64,000 nt of DNA from Paramecium pentaurelia (taxonomy: Eukaryota > Ciliophora > Oligohymenophorea > Peniculida > Parameciidae), in contig CAJJDO010000007.1 in NCBI GenBank assembly GCA_905183005.1, positions 248,001 to 312,000 on the forward strand. Direction: 5' to 3'. Shown here one piece after another: positions 1 to 11,700 of this stretch; position 1 is the first letter of the stretch, and each line of letters starts with the position of its first letter. Below the pieces are notes generated by a model. The model was not told the DNA's origin and did not search any database. It saw only the letters and a list, made by a program, of their open reading frames with translations. The translations under genes and the position numbers were made by a program.

Positions 1-1662
1 AGTTTGCAACCCTTTAGAGCAGAATCTAAAAATAAATTTTATGATTTACTCTTAAATGTCCAACTTTTCAGTGTAAGAAATAGAATCATTAATCTTTTGA
101 GATGTTGGAAAAGTAGTAAATCTTTTAAATTAAATAATTAAATATTGAGGAGTCTAACTAATAAACATCTTTCTTTTAACTGATTTATTGGTTTTTTTGC
201 ACTTGTCACATTTCCAAGTATCATTAATAACTTCCTCTCTATAATATGATTTTAGACAATCCATTAAATCAATACCAGTATATGATTTACTAAAAATACT
301 ATATTAAATATTACTTAATTGATAAAGACAAATCCCATATTGGATCATATCCTTCACAAACTTAATTACATGATTTACAATAAGATTAACTTGTAGATTA
401 TCCTGCAAAAATAAAATCAATAATATCTTGATTTTTGGATGTATAATCACTCCAAGCTTATTCAGCTGAATTGAATTCTTATTTATTTTTATATTTCCCA
501 ACTAATTCTTCTTAAATCTTTCCCAAAAAGAACAAAAGAAATTCATGACTATCTTATTATTAATTAAATTGGAATTTTCCAGAACAAACTTCCCAAACAC
601 TCTGAGCTGCAATTGAAGAAAAAGAACCTTATCTTTTAATCTGTAAACAATAAATATATATATAATACTGATCTTAATAATTCTTAATATGAAGTTAAGA
701 ATTTTTATCCATATTTTGGTTGAATAGCTAGAATACCTTCAGTAAGTGAATCAATACTTAAAAGAACTTATAAAGCTGAATTCATATAACAATAATATCT
801 TGGATTTCTCAATCCAATAATTGGTATTTAACCTTAAGAAATTGATGGTCTTTTTTATTCTTAATTTACTTATCTATAGTTTTGAACACTATCATTTCTT
901 GGTTGTGGTTACATAGTCTATGATACTTGTCTATCAACAGATTTTGGAGTTGCCATGACTGAAACAGTTTAAGTCATAGGTTTTTATTGAATGAATCTTG
1001 AATTGCTTGATGTTTATATCATAGATTATGGTTATTTTGGAGGCTTAGATTGAGGATTATTAAGACTAGTAGATTAAACTTAAGATTCTCGTTTAGATGG
1101 ATGTATGAGTTTCACTTCTGGACCTCCTCGATACATTTAGTATACAAAGTTCCAAGCTTGCTCATTTAAAACTACATAGTCGACATCTTATTTTAATCCA
1201 CTTTTTATTTATTAATTGGGTCCAATCAGGTTTTAATTGTTTATTGATTAAATTTCAGTTTTTTTTCCTTTTAGATGATTTGTATAATTAACTGCCCATG
1301 TAAAATCAAGTGCAAACTACTCTTGTATATTTTCTTTGTTTATCAATTAAGTGATATAATCATGTTCACATTCAACACTAGGAACTTAGGATTTAAATAC
1401 CTTTTTTCATATAAACTACGATTACGCAAGTCTTTAATCTCTTGTATTTTCCTCAACATTTCCTAATTTGAATTAGTTTTAATAAAAACTTCGTCCATTG
1501 GTTTTGCAGGGACAGGTGGTGGAACATTAACTTTTTGGGATTCTTCTTCTTTCTTAAAAGAATGCGTATCAGAATTCGTGGATGGCTCCTCTGGCTTGGC
1601 ACTCTTCCTAAAATTCCAAAAAACTACTTCGATTTCTTCTTTTTTGAACCGCAACAGAACAT
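1..1662 (-). CDS. Ubiquitin C-terminal hydrolase (USP family) with DUSP-like domain, 3' end cut by window edge
   Basis: A cysteine protease that removes ubiquitin from proteins. About 514 residues are present. Order of parts: a Lys-rich start (MFCCGSKKKK), a Pro-rich linker, a DUSP-like domain near residues 85-180 ending in DYVVLNEQAWNFVYQMY and GGPEVKL, a Gln/Pro/Ser linker, then the catalytic Cys box GLRNPRYYCYMNSALQVLL near residue 280. Downstream are a QQQDSHEFL box, two CxxC pairs (CKSC, CDKC) of the USP zinc ribbon, and YLIIQFKRF. The catalytic His box lies outside the window. Five short introns (20, 23, 28, 25 and 24 nt) restore one frame. The usual GN of the Cys box (NxGNTCYMN) reads RY here, but the Cys is kept. 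The ATG is chosen because the first 20-nt intron joins it in frame to the rest. Confidence 0.9.
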
Positions 1663-2439
1663 TATAATATATAATAATATTTTATTTATATTTATAAAAT
1701 CGCATAACATATTTGCATTCTAAATAATTATCTTTATCAATTAATATTTATTCATATTTAAACCAACGTCTGAAACTTTGCTTCATTTTTTACTGGCACT
1801 CAAATTATTTAACCTTTCCATTTCTATAAATCTATAATAATATTATCATTTTATTTCACATTTTAAATGATTAAGTCTTTCTATTAAAGTAATAATATAG
1901 ATATCCTATATTACAATAGAAAATTCTAATAAAGATCTTAAATATAAAATACAAACCATTATTTTCTTATATATATTTTTAACTTAAAAGAAATCATTTT
2001 AATTTTAAGATAATTGTTATATAAATAATCAATTAGTTTTAATAATTTGAAGGTAATTAGCAATATTGTTGAATAGATTGATTATATTAATTTATATATA
2101 ATGGAAATTTGATTATATTTTAATTCTGATATTATTTATTTCTTTATATTATGATTATTTCAATTAAATTTAATAAAAGGAAATAATATTGTTTAAAATA
2201 AGAGAATATTAATAAAAAATAAAATGTTAGTAGGATTTTAAATGTTTTGAAATTGATGAAGTAATAAAAAATATTAAAACTTAACAAGAATAACAAATAA
2301 TACTATTTTATTCTTAATTTGATTCTTAGGTGTTATGATGTATGGTTATATTGGTTAATATAAGTAAGAATAAATTTGAAATGACTTAATAAATGAATTG
2401 ATAAAATAAAGTTAAGTAAAATAATTTAATTAAAAATAA
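1663..2439. other. Intergenic, divergent promoters
   Basis: About 780 bp of very AT-rich DNA between two divergently transcribed genes. It presumably holds both promoters. I see no gene, repeat or RNA in it. Confidence 0.6.
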
Positions 2440-3667
2440 ATGAGTACTTTGGCAATTTCAAGATGTCCAATAGTTGTTCGTCATGATTTCCCAGATGAAA
2501 TGGTGAACTATATTGATGAAAAGATGGATGAAGGACAATACAAAAAGAGGTTTAGATATGATCGTCCTGACAAAGTATAATCATATTTTTAAAGTGTTAC
2601 TAGAAAAAAAGTAAACAAACAAAATCGATTCTTAATATGAATTCATAAGAGATCTTTTAAAAAATAGTAATGGGAAAGAAAGAACCAAAAGAAGAGAGGT
2701 TTCGTATCAAACCGAAATAAAAAATTAATACAACTGCGTTGCATTCTGCCCTATTAAAAGTGAAGAAATAAAAAGAAGAGCTTGATATTTGTTTAGCAGT
2801 ATAAGAGAATTTTATTTATAGATTGCAGATAAAGCTAAATAATGTGTGAATGAAAATGATATTTGTATGTTAGCAAATGAAGGAGCAGTTCGATTTATAA
2901 TGTCTTAAAATCTAGATATAGATGAAGCTGCATTATTAAGGACTAAGAAAGGGAACACTTTTCATCCTAAACCTAAGAAATCATAGTCTGTAAAATAGGT
3001 AATAATGGATGAACCAGAGAATTTATTATCTGTAGAAGGTAGATCATACAACATGGCTGTTTCAACATCACTTTGTAAACATAGACCAACTTCTGCATTT
3101 TCAACTATGAGACCTGTTTCTTCAACTAAAAATTATTCTGAAAAAGGTATATCAGAACATTTACTTTAATAATATGCTGATTTCAGAAATTAACTGTTTG
3201 AAAAATTGATAGATAATAATGAAAATTAAAATGAAGAAGTATAAATAAATGTTGGATATCCATAATATTTAACACCAGCTGTAGGTATGAAGGGTAGTAG
3301 AGTTCCTCCTGGATTTCTACCAAAAGGATTAAAAAGAATTCATAGTGCAGCTGCTACTCAAAATATTGAATTCAGACCTTTTATAAATCCAGGAGAAATA
3401 TTATTTAATGAATAATAGCATATATCAGCTAAAAGACCATAGACTGCTATGATTAGTAAGATTTAATCAACAAGTAGATTGAATGATCATTTAAAGGTGA
3501 TAGAAGAAGTTAGACATTAAGAGGATGTAAGAATGTTTGATGTATGAATATATTAGTTGAGTCAATTAAAAATGTCACTAGATTAATCATTTAGAGAATA
3601 ATAATAAACTTTGAATGTTACAGGTAAAAAAAGAATCTAAAGCGCCTATCCAAAAACTAGAATTTGA
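2440..3667 (+). CDS. Hypothetical protein, 381 aa
   Basis: Three introns of 29, 23 and 30 nt give a spliced frame of 382 codons ending in TGA. I do not recognise a family. The protein is basic and low in hydrophobic stretches, with no signal peptide or membrane segment. It carries several Ser/Thr-Pro-poor basic motifs such as KRIHSAAATQ, KRPQTAM and, at the C-terminus, KKRIQSAYPKTR, which resemble each other loosely (basic, then S/T-A). The last intron matters: without it the frame would stop at 3545, and the exon after it supplies the last KKRIQSAYP motif. It lies 17 bp upstream of the next gene on the same strand. Confidence 0.65.
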
Positions 3668-3684
3668 TTATAATAATAATTAGA

Positions 3685-4185
3685 ATGATTTAAAAACCAT
3701 TTCTTTATGTAACAAATCCTGAGACATTCATAATATACAAATATCAATATTAAGATGGAAAATATTAAAAGATTGGACCACATATTCCATAAGAATTTGA
3801 ATTAATGAATGTTAGATAGTAATAATAATATCGCTAATGGAAAGCTTTAAAATTTATGATGTGGAGTATTTTCAATAAAGATAAGATTTAAAATCCTATT
3901 GATTTTCGAATAATTTTATGCAGATTAATGGATTTAAATACAAATGTACTATTGGCAGTTGTTAGTACAATAGGATTAAGATATTTCCTTTTGAAATTAC
4001 AATCTCCATTTATGGATTACTATTTTGAAGATAGGCTAATAACATTTCCAAAACTCAAAAAGTAATCAATTATAATATATTTTAGAGGCTTAGCTTATTC
4101 TTACTTTGGTTTTGCATTGTATTTTGGAGTGAAGAGTGTAATAAATTAAGAACATATATTTGATTTAAGTTTGGAGTATGAGTGA
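3685..4185 (+). CDS. Hypothetical protein with hydrophobic segments, 166 aa
   Basis: A single uninterrupted frame of 167 codons. The first half is hydrophilic (Tyr/Gln-rich, then QQQQYRQWKALKFMMW). The second half has two moderately hydrophobic stretches, around residues 85-110 (LLAVVSTIGLRYFLL) and 132-150 (FRGLAYSYFGFALYFGV), that could be membrane helices. Not recognised. It starts 17 bp after the preceding stop and ends 24 bp before the next ATG, so it sits in a tight same-strand run. A small mitochondrial membrane protein is one possibility, but this is only a guess. Confidence 0.55.
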
Positions 4186-4209
4186 TTATTATTATAACAT
4201 TTCTGTTAA

Positions 4210-7200
4210 ATGAGAGTTACAGTTGCGCCATTATAAATCTCAAGATCATTGCCTCCAGTTCCCTTGCCAGTTATGGCAACACCAGTAATGGTTGATAGAG
4301 GTACTACTAATCTATAGATCTTTCATAGTCGTTAACATTCATCATTCACAAGTATTTCACACTGATTCACCATTAAAATAACAAAGTGAATAGAAATTGA
4401 AATAATTGGAATCAAGAGTGTAAAATCTAGAAAGTCAATCTCCAAATAAGGGTAAGGTTGAAAAACTACTTGAAGAAAATGAAAAATTGTTGCAGTTGGT
4501 TCGTGAGAAGACTGAACATGCTTCAAAATATAAAGGGGAATTACTTACTGCTAAAAAGGAAATCACAAAGTAATCTAATTATCTATAATATTAGGTTGAA
4601 GAAAGTATTAGATTTGAAAGAGGAAGCATTAACGGATATGAGAATAAAAAGTTAGAGTAGGAGTATATCAAGAGCTAGTGATAGAAAGGTTGAATAGATA
4701 ATTTAAGAGAAATAACTACTTGAATAATAATATACTCGTGAAAAATAATATTTGGAAAATCAAATAAATTAGCTAAAAGAAGTCATAGAATCATAATCAT
4801 CTTAAAATCAATCTTTCTAAAATATAGATTATCAATAGTAATATAATTCTAATCCTAACTAATAAATTGAATTATTTGGTCAATAACCATCATAATCAGG
4901 TTAAATAATTAGAGGTAGTTAAAAAAGTATTAAAAAGCCTTAATCATCAAATCAAATCTAATTTGATGTTCCTGAATTTACTAATTTTTAATCTAGGAAT
5001 CCTTAAGGTTAAGATCATCTTAGAAAGCTTTCATCAACATTTTAGGATAAGGATTAAAAATAAATTTCCCCAATAAAAAATGATTATGATTAACCTTTAG
5101 AATCAGTCTAACATTCTAAACGTTAATCATATAAGCAATCTGATATCTAAAGATAAAATATCATACCTAATGAAGTAGAAGGAAATGCTTAAGATTAACG
5201 TGGTATTAGAAAAGATCATTAAAGATAATAATCATATAAATAGCCTGAGTAAGTTCAAAGAAAATCTATATCACCAACATATGAATAATCATAATAAGAT
5301 TAATATAATTCAATTAGATAAAATTAAAGATAATAGTCATATAAATAAGGTGATGTTTAAAGAAAATCTATCTCTCCTAATTAAGATGAAGCTGTAATAG
5401 AATTAAGAGGAGGTACACGATAAGATCATTCAAGATAACCATCATATAAATAACAAATTCCAGTTTAAGAATAATAACGTAATATTCATAGAAAGCAATC
5501 TAGTACAATGGAATAATATTAAGTTTAAATCTATTAATTGAATGATGAATTACTTTAAGCTAGACATTAAGAAGATGAATTGAAATCTTAGATTAATCTA
5601 TTAAATTAATAGCTTTAAGAACATAAATTAATGGTAGATAATTTGTAATAAGATTAGAAGAAATAATAGGAATAGATTGCTAAATATAAATAAGATTTAT
5701 AAAATTAAAATTAAGAATTATAGAAATAGTTATCAAGTAATAAGGATTTATAATTATAACTTTAAAAGTTATAACGTAATACTGATTCTTAAAATAAATT
5801 ATAAGATTAAAAGTTATAAGAACATTTAAGAAAATAACAAATTTTAGAAAAGTAATTAGAAGAATCTAATTAAATTATAGAGAAGCTAGAATAAGAAAAC
5901 TAAAGTATTTCACATAAATTTGAATAAGAAAAAGATGATTTAATCAAAGAGTATGAAGAATAATTAGAATAGAAATAATAAGAACTTATAGAATTGAATT
6001 AATCTGCACTTTTGGAGAAAACATCAAAGGTTGAATTTGAAATTTAATTAAATCAACTTAAATAAAAAGAAGCTAATTTTAACTCTGAAATAGATAAAAT
6101 ACGCAAATAGAAAGATTTAATGAAAGCCTAGTTAGAAGAAACTCAAAAAAGTCTTAATTAAGCCAAAATATAAATTAGTCAAATAGAATCAGAACATACA
6201 GCCTAAGTAGAATTAAGGGAACAATTAGAAACTAATTATGCAATTCTATAAAAGGAATATGGAGAATTTAAAGAGAATTCTATATCTTAATTTAATAGTA
6301 AAATGAATAGTTATTAATAAAAGGCTTAATTGGAGTATGACAAATTAAAAAAATAGAGTTTATAATAATAATCAGAATTAGAGAAAATATATCTAGAGAA
6401 ATCAGAATTAGAATAGGAATTGAATAATACTCAATAGGATTTGGGACATTAATATTAGGAAGTAACATAATAATTATAAAGTGCAAAGTAAACTATAAAT
6501 GAATAGAAAAAGTAAATAAAATAATTAGGATAATAGAATTAATAATTAAGTTAGGATCATTAAGAATTATCAGTACATTATTAATAATAAGAAAGTGAAT
6601 TAAATTAATTAAGATAAGAATTTTAAACTTAATAAGATTAATGTTAATCACTTCGATTTGATATTTCAAGAATTTAGATTGATAAGGCATAAATGGAATC
6701 AGCAAATAAATAACAAAGATAGATGGATTAATTAATGTTAGAAAATGATTCAATTTTGCATACTAATGAACAATTATAAACTGATCGTAATTAATTATCT
6801 GATACTCTTTAATAAAAGGAGAGTGAAATTGAAAGACAGAAAAAGAAGATAGATCAATTAAAATAATTAAATTAATAAAATATTGAATAAATTAAAAAAT
6901 TATAAGTAGAATTATCAGAGAAAGAGGTGATAGCTGAAAAATGTTAAAGTGAATTCAACAATTTTTAAAGAGAATTATAGATATTGAGAAAGGAAAATGA
7001 GAGATTGTCATCAGATACATAAAAATATGTTGAATAACTTGAATAAGAGAAAATGAATTCAAGTAAGAAACTTGATCATTTGTAATCTCAATTACAATAA
7101 TAAATTCAACAGAGAGATTAAGAATATGAAGATTTAGATAAATCAAGTAGATCAGCCTTTGTTGAATTATAATCTCGAAAGTAAGAAGCTACTTAATAAT

Positions 7201-8087
7201 AAAGAAGATTAGAATAATAGAATGATCTTATTAAATAATTGAGTGAATAATTAGAGAAAGTTTCTTAATAAAATAAAAATTTATTAAATGATTCATAATT
7301 GAACAAGTAATAACTTGAACAATAACAATAAGAATTTGAATTCACTATTAAAGATCTATAAGCAAATCTTTAGAAATAATAATATATTCAAGATGAATTA
7401 TAAAAAGATATTTAGAAATAAAAATTATAAGAAGCTAAATAAAAAGAAGCTAATGATATGGAAAAAGAAAAAATGAATTAAATAATGTTAAAGTTGGAAG
7501 AAAAGTTTGAGTAACACAAAAATGATACAGCAGCTGATTAATAAGAATATTAAATATTTAAATAGACAAATTCATAATTAAATAGTGAATTAGAAAGAAT
7601 TAGAGGAGAAAATGCTGATTTACATGAAATAGTTATATAACTTTAAAAAGAAAATGTTTCATTAAGGGATCATCATTAATAAATGATTTCTTAAATTGAA
7701 GAAAATCATCAGGCAACTGAGAGGTTAAGAACATTATGTTAATAATATGAATAAGAAGTTATTTTATTAAGGAGATAGGTAATTATTTTAATATTTATAT
7801 CTTTTTAGCCTGACCAAGGACTATATGAATAACCAAAGGCAGGATTTATAAAGACAAAGAATAGTAAGAGATTAGAGGATATGGAGAGAGATAACATTAA
7901 TTAATAAAAGGAGATTTAGAGATTAAAATCAATAATTGATGAATTTTAGAATAATTAAAATTATAATTCAACTCCAACACCAGAAAGAAAATAGTTTAAT
8001 TAGTCATAAAGTTTGTCATAAAAAAAACACTTGTTTGAATAAAAACCTAAATCTATTGATAACACAATAAGAAAATAATTATAATGA
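4210..8087 (+). CDS. Gln-rich coiled-coil protein, 1,265 aa
   Basis: Three introns (28, 22 and 30 nt) join 1,266 codons. After a short Pro/Ser start there is a first coiled coil (residues ~50-200), then a Gln/Ser-rich low-complexity stretch with a degenerate repeat (see separate feature), then ~800 residues of almost unbroken heptad-like helix rich in Gln, Glu, Lys and Leu, and a Ser/Thr-Pro tail (NSTPTPERKQ). Nearly every Gln is TAA or TAG, so the gene is invisible under the standard code. No motor, membrane or enzymatic domain is seen. A cytoskeletal, cortical or basal-body scaffold is a reasonable inference; the exact role is unknown. Confidence 0.8.
5200..5520 (+). repeat. Degenerate protein-level tandem repeat RQQSYKQ...RKSISP
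   Basis: Inside the coiled-coil gene the translated sequence repeats a unit of the form RQQSYKQ, 3-6 variable residues, then QRKSISP or RKQSS. Three to four copies can be read, the last ones diverged (RQPSYKQ; HRKQSS). Each unit carries a basic-Ser-x-Ser-Pro site that looks phosphorylatable. The DNA copies have drifted, so the repeat is clearer in protein than in bases. Confidence 0.6.
7779..7808 (+). other. 30-nt intron lacking an in-frame stop
   Basis: Begins GTAATTAT and ends TTTTTAG. Its length is a multiple of three and it holds no TGA in the gene's frame, so retention would not shift the frame or stop translation. Called as an intron from its borders and its AT-rich content, which contrasts with the Glu/Lys/Gln-rich coding around it. 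Confidence 0.6.
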
Positions 8088-8741
8088 AAAATACTATCCA
8101 TTTTAATATTTATGAAAAAAAATGAGTTTTATTTTTGTAATTCATTTTAACAAACTCTTAGATATTAGGATAATATTATAAGATTGTTATATTTATATAA
8201 TAATAAATATTTATAGATAATGTAAATGCTGAGATAGAAGGACTATTTAGTAAATAAAGAATTTTGATTTTGTTAAAATTACATAATTGTTATTGTTAAA
8301 CTTTAATCTTAAAGAAAATTGAAAATGATTGATGAAAATAAGTATTAATAATTAAATTTTGAATTAAGATGGTTATTTAATAAGGATTCTTTTTTATATA
8401 TTGTAATGTATAAAATTCATGAAGGTTTAAATAGAACTTAAAACATGTACTTTTATGTGAAAAGGTATAATGGGCGATATACTTTGTTAAAACATTGTAT
8501 TTGTTAATTTTGATAAATTTAGAAAATAAATTAGAGTTAGTTTTTAAGAGATATATATAAAATGATGGTTTTTTGTATATTTATTATCATAATGATATGA
8601 TCAATAGAAGTAAATTATTAAATTATTGTGTTTATTTTGCTTAGATTGTAATTGTATTTTATTTAGTCTTATTTTTATATGGATATTTAAAGATGCTTGA
8701 ATACAAATGATTTATATTTAAATTATTATATATTTAACATC
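8088..8741. other. Intergenic before the surface-antigen gene
   Basis: About 650 bp upstream of the antigen gene, where its promoter should lie. A 62-codon frame (8325-8513, +) reads through it but is within the length expected by chance with one stop codon. Nothing else recognised. Confidence 0.5.
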
Positions 8742-11700
8742 ATGATATTGATTCTATTATGGTTATCCTTTTCAACTGTTTATTCTATAGATAAATGTCT
8801 TGAATTTAGAACTTAATTGGATTGCATTTAGAGCACAGATAGTCAGTGTAATATTTATAAAAAACGAATTAATAGGTGTATGGGATTCTGAGTATTGCCA
8901 ATACACAAAAAATTTAGAACTTGGCTGTTCTAATTTATTGAATAAAATGGCATGTATAAAATAATTAGCTTATTCATCAGGATAAATAGCAAAATGTAAT
9001 TATTTTAATAAAAAGTACAGGTATTTTTATAAAAGTGTGTTAACCAGTGTATGATTTAACTTAATTGACATGTACTGATACAATAACTAAACATTCTTGT
9101 TTGAGTATTCAGAATATCAATTAACTTTGTTATTGGGATGAAAAGACTTATACTTGTAATGAAATAAAAGAGTAAACATATTAGGAAGATTTTGAGAATG
9201 TTCTATATAGTGCTTCTGTTTGTGGAAGGATTAAACGTAAAAAATGTAACATATTTAGATTATTTGATAATACACAGTTCATTGATTTGGCCACTTATTT
9301 CATATACTCCAGATTTTTCTTCTGAGGCTTAAGATATTTATAGGTAAGATTTAGGTTTGGAGAAACAGAGTTCAAATAAAGAATATGATAGTGGAGTATT
9401 AGCCAATAATAAACTTTATAATAGATGTGATGATTCTAATTAAGCCACTTATTTTTAATGGTATCATTTTAATGATGCATAATCATATGCTCTTAATAAT
9501 TGTAATAAGTTAATATAAATAGTTTAGTAAAAATAAGTGATAGAAAGAGAGAAGGATGTATAGCATTATAGATAGCAGATGATAATGATTATTTGTAGAT
9601 ATTTTCAACAAAAATAGAAACAATTGGAATTAATCATATTTATTGTAGATATCAAGGAGGAGTTTTTACTAATTATAAATGCTTATATTTAAATGATAAA
9701 TTAGAATTGAAAGACAAAAATTTCTTATTAGCCAATAAGATATATTGTGATCAATTAAATTTGAATTAATGTCAATATATTGAATAAGAATGTTATCCAA
9801 TTTTAATGGATGGTAATAATGAATAAGAAATAACATGTACATTTTCAGAATAAAAATTACAGGAAGCTTAGGGTTGTTTATCTTAAACATAATAATATAA
9901 AACTTATAGGGATTGTGCATCATTGACAGATATAAATTAAGGGAGTTATTTAGATATATCTTAAGTACCTTCAATATGTACTTCAAGTTGTGTAAGTAAA
10001 GTATAAGATAATTGTGATACTAGTATATGTAAATGGATTGATAGCCAAGAAGATTTTTATGGTTGTATTCCAAAATTTGGTTGTAATCAACCAGGAGTAA
10101 ATCGTCATTATTGTATTTATATGGCATAACCTTGTTAATGGGATATAGATTTAAATTAATGCAAATAAATTTAGGATTATGAATTAAGTATTATAGAATG
10201 TAATGATGCCATTTCAAAATATTTATGTGGAAATATTCGAACAATGGGTTAAGAATGTATATGGATTGATGAAGATGAAAAATGCTTAAATGTTATGAGT
10301 GTTCCAGCATTAAAGGTGTTTACAGCTTATCCTTAGAAATATATTGTAAATAGAACTCTTTGTATGAATTATAAGGGAAAACATATATATTAGAATTTTA
10401 AATGTCCAATTTATACAACAAGTGGTAGTTGTGCTACTGAAGATCCTACTTAATTTAATAAGGAAATGTGTTTAAAAACACCAAAATGTCATTGGGATAT
10501 TATGTATTAAAGATGTTCATAATATTAAATTAAATCAAGTTGTGAGTAAATGGTGAGTGTTTCATCTGATGCATGTAGTTCATTTTTAGATTGTATATAT
10601 GATTAAGCAAGTGAGAGTTGCAAAGCTTAATCTTCAAATAAAAATTGCAATACTCCTGGTTTAGCAAAACCAAAATGTTTAGAATTAGAGAATTATCCAT
10701 GTTAATGGATTGGAGGATAATGCATTTAAGTTACTTAATTTAGAGAATTATGTACATCATATAGAAATGTAAGTAAGTTAGTTTGTACTTCTTTGGAAAC
10801 TCAATTGTGTTAATATTCAAATGGAAATTGTTTTTTAGTTGATGTATAGCCAACTAATTGTTCTGACACTTATAATCGTTATGCTTGTTAATACAGCACT
10901 GATCAATGTTACTTTTTTAATAATAAATGTTAAAGCTTTACAAATTAATAAATTTCTTGTGTAGGATATTATGTTAGTAAGAAAGCTTGTTAAGCAATTA
11001 CAACACCAGGTTAGGAATGTATTTGGCAATCAGATTAATGTATTTAAATTAATAAACGTATTAATTGTTTGGCTTCGTCCTCTTTTGCTGTAAATAAATG
11101 GGCTTGTATGGGAATTGAAGCAGAAACTTCTGCTTATTTGGATGATTAATTTTATTGCGAATATAATGAAGTTACAAAGGAATGTAAATCTAATATTACA
11201 AACATTATTGATGATTGTGGTGAAAATATGAATATAAATAGACAAAGATGCAGTGGTTTTACACATGGGAGGTTTTGTCTTTTTTAGGATTATAAATGTA
11301 ATCAAGTAAATTTGAATCACAAATATTGGGATGATAAATTAGACACTATTAAATGTGAATAGGCTAATAAATCATTATGTAGATTTGTTAGAAATAGAGT
11401 ATGTTAATGGGTTTGGCAATTATGGGCTGGTTATTATGATTTTAGATGTGCTGAAGTCAAAATTTTTAATATTCAATGTTCTCCTAATTCTAATCTTGAA
11501 ACATTATCTTATCAACCTCTATCCTATAATCCTTAATAATGTTCTGTACTCATACATTATGGTGTGATTGAAAGATGTATACCTTCAACAGATCCGGCTT
11601 AATTATATAATAATTGTATAGCTGATAATGCAACTCCATAAAACTATTATCCTTGTGATTAACTTGGAATTAGTCCTTCAATTTGTGTGACTACTACTTA

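Noticed and set aside
8325..8513. 62-codon frame before the antigen gene
   Set aside because: Length is what one expects by chance when TGA is the only stop; no domain or intron support.
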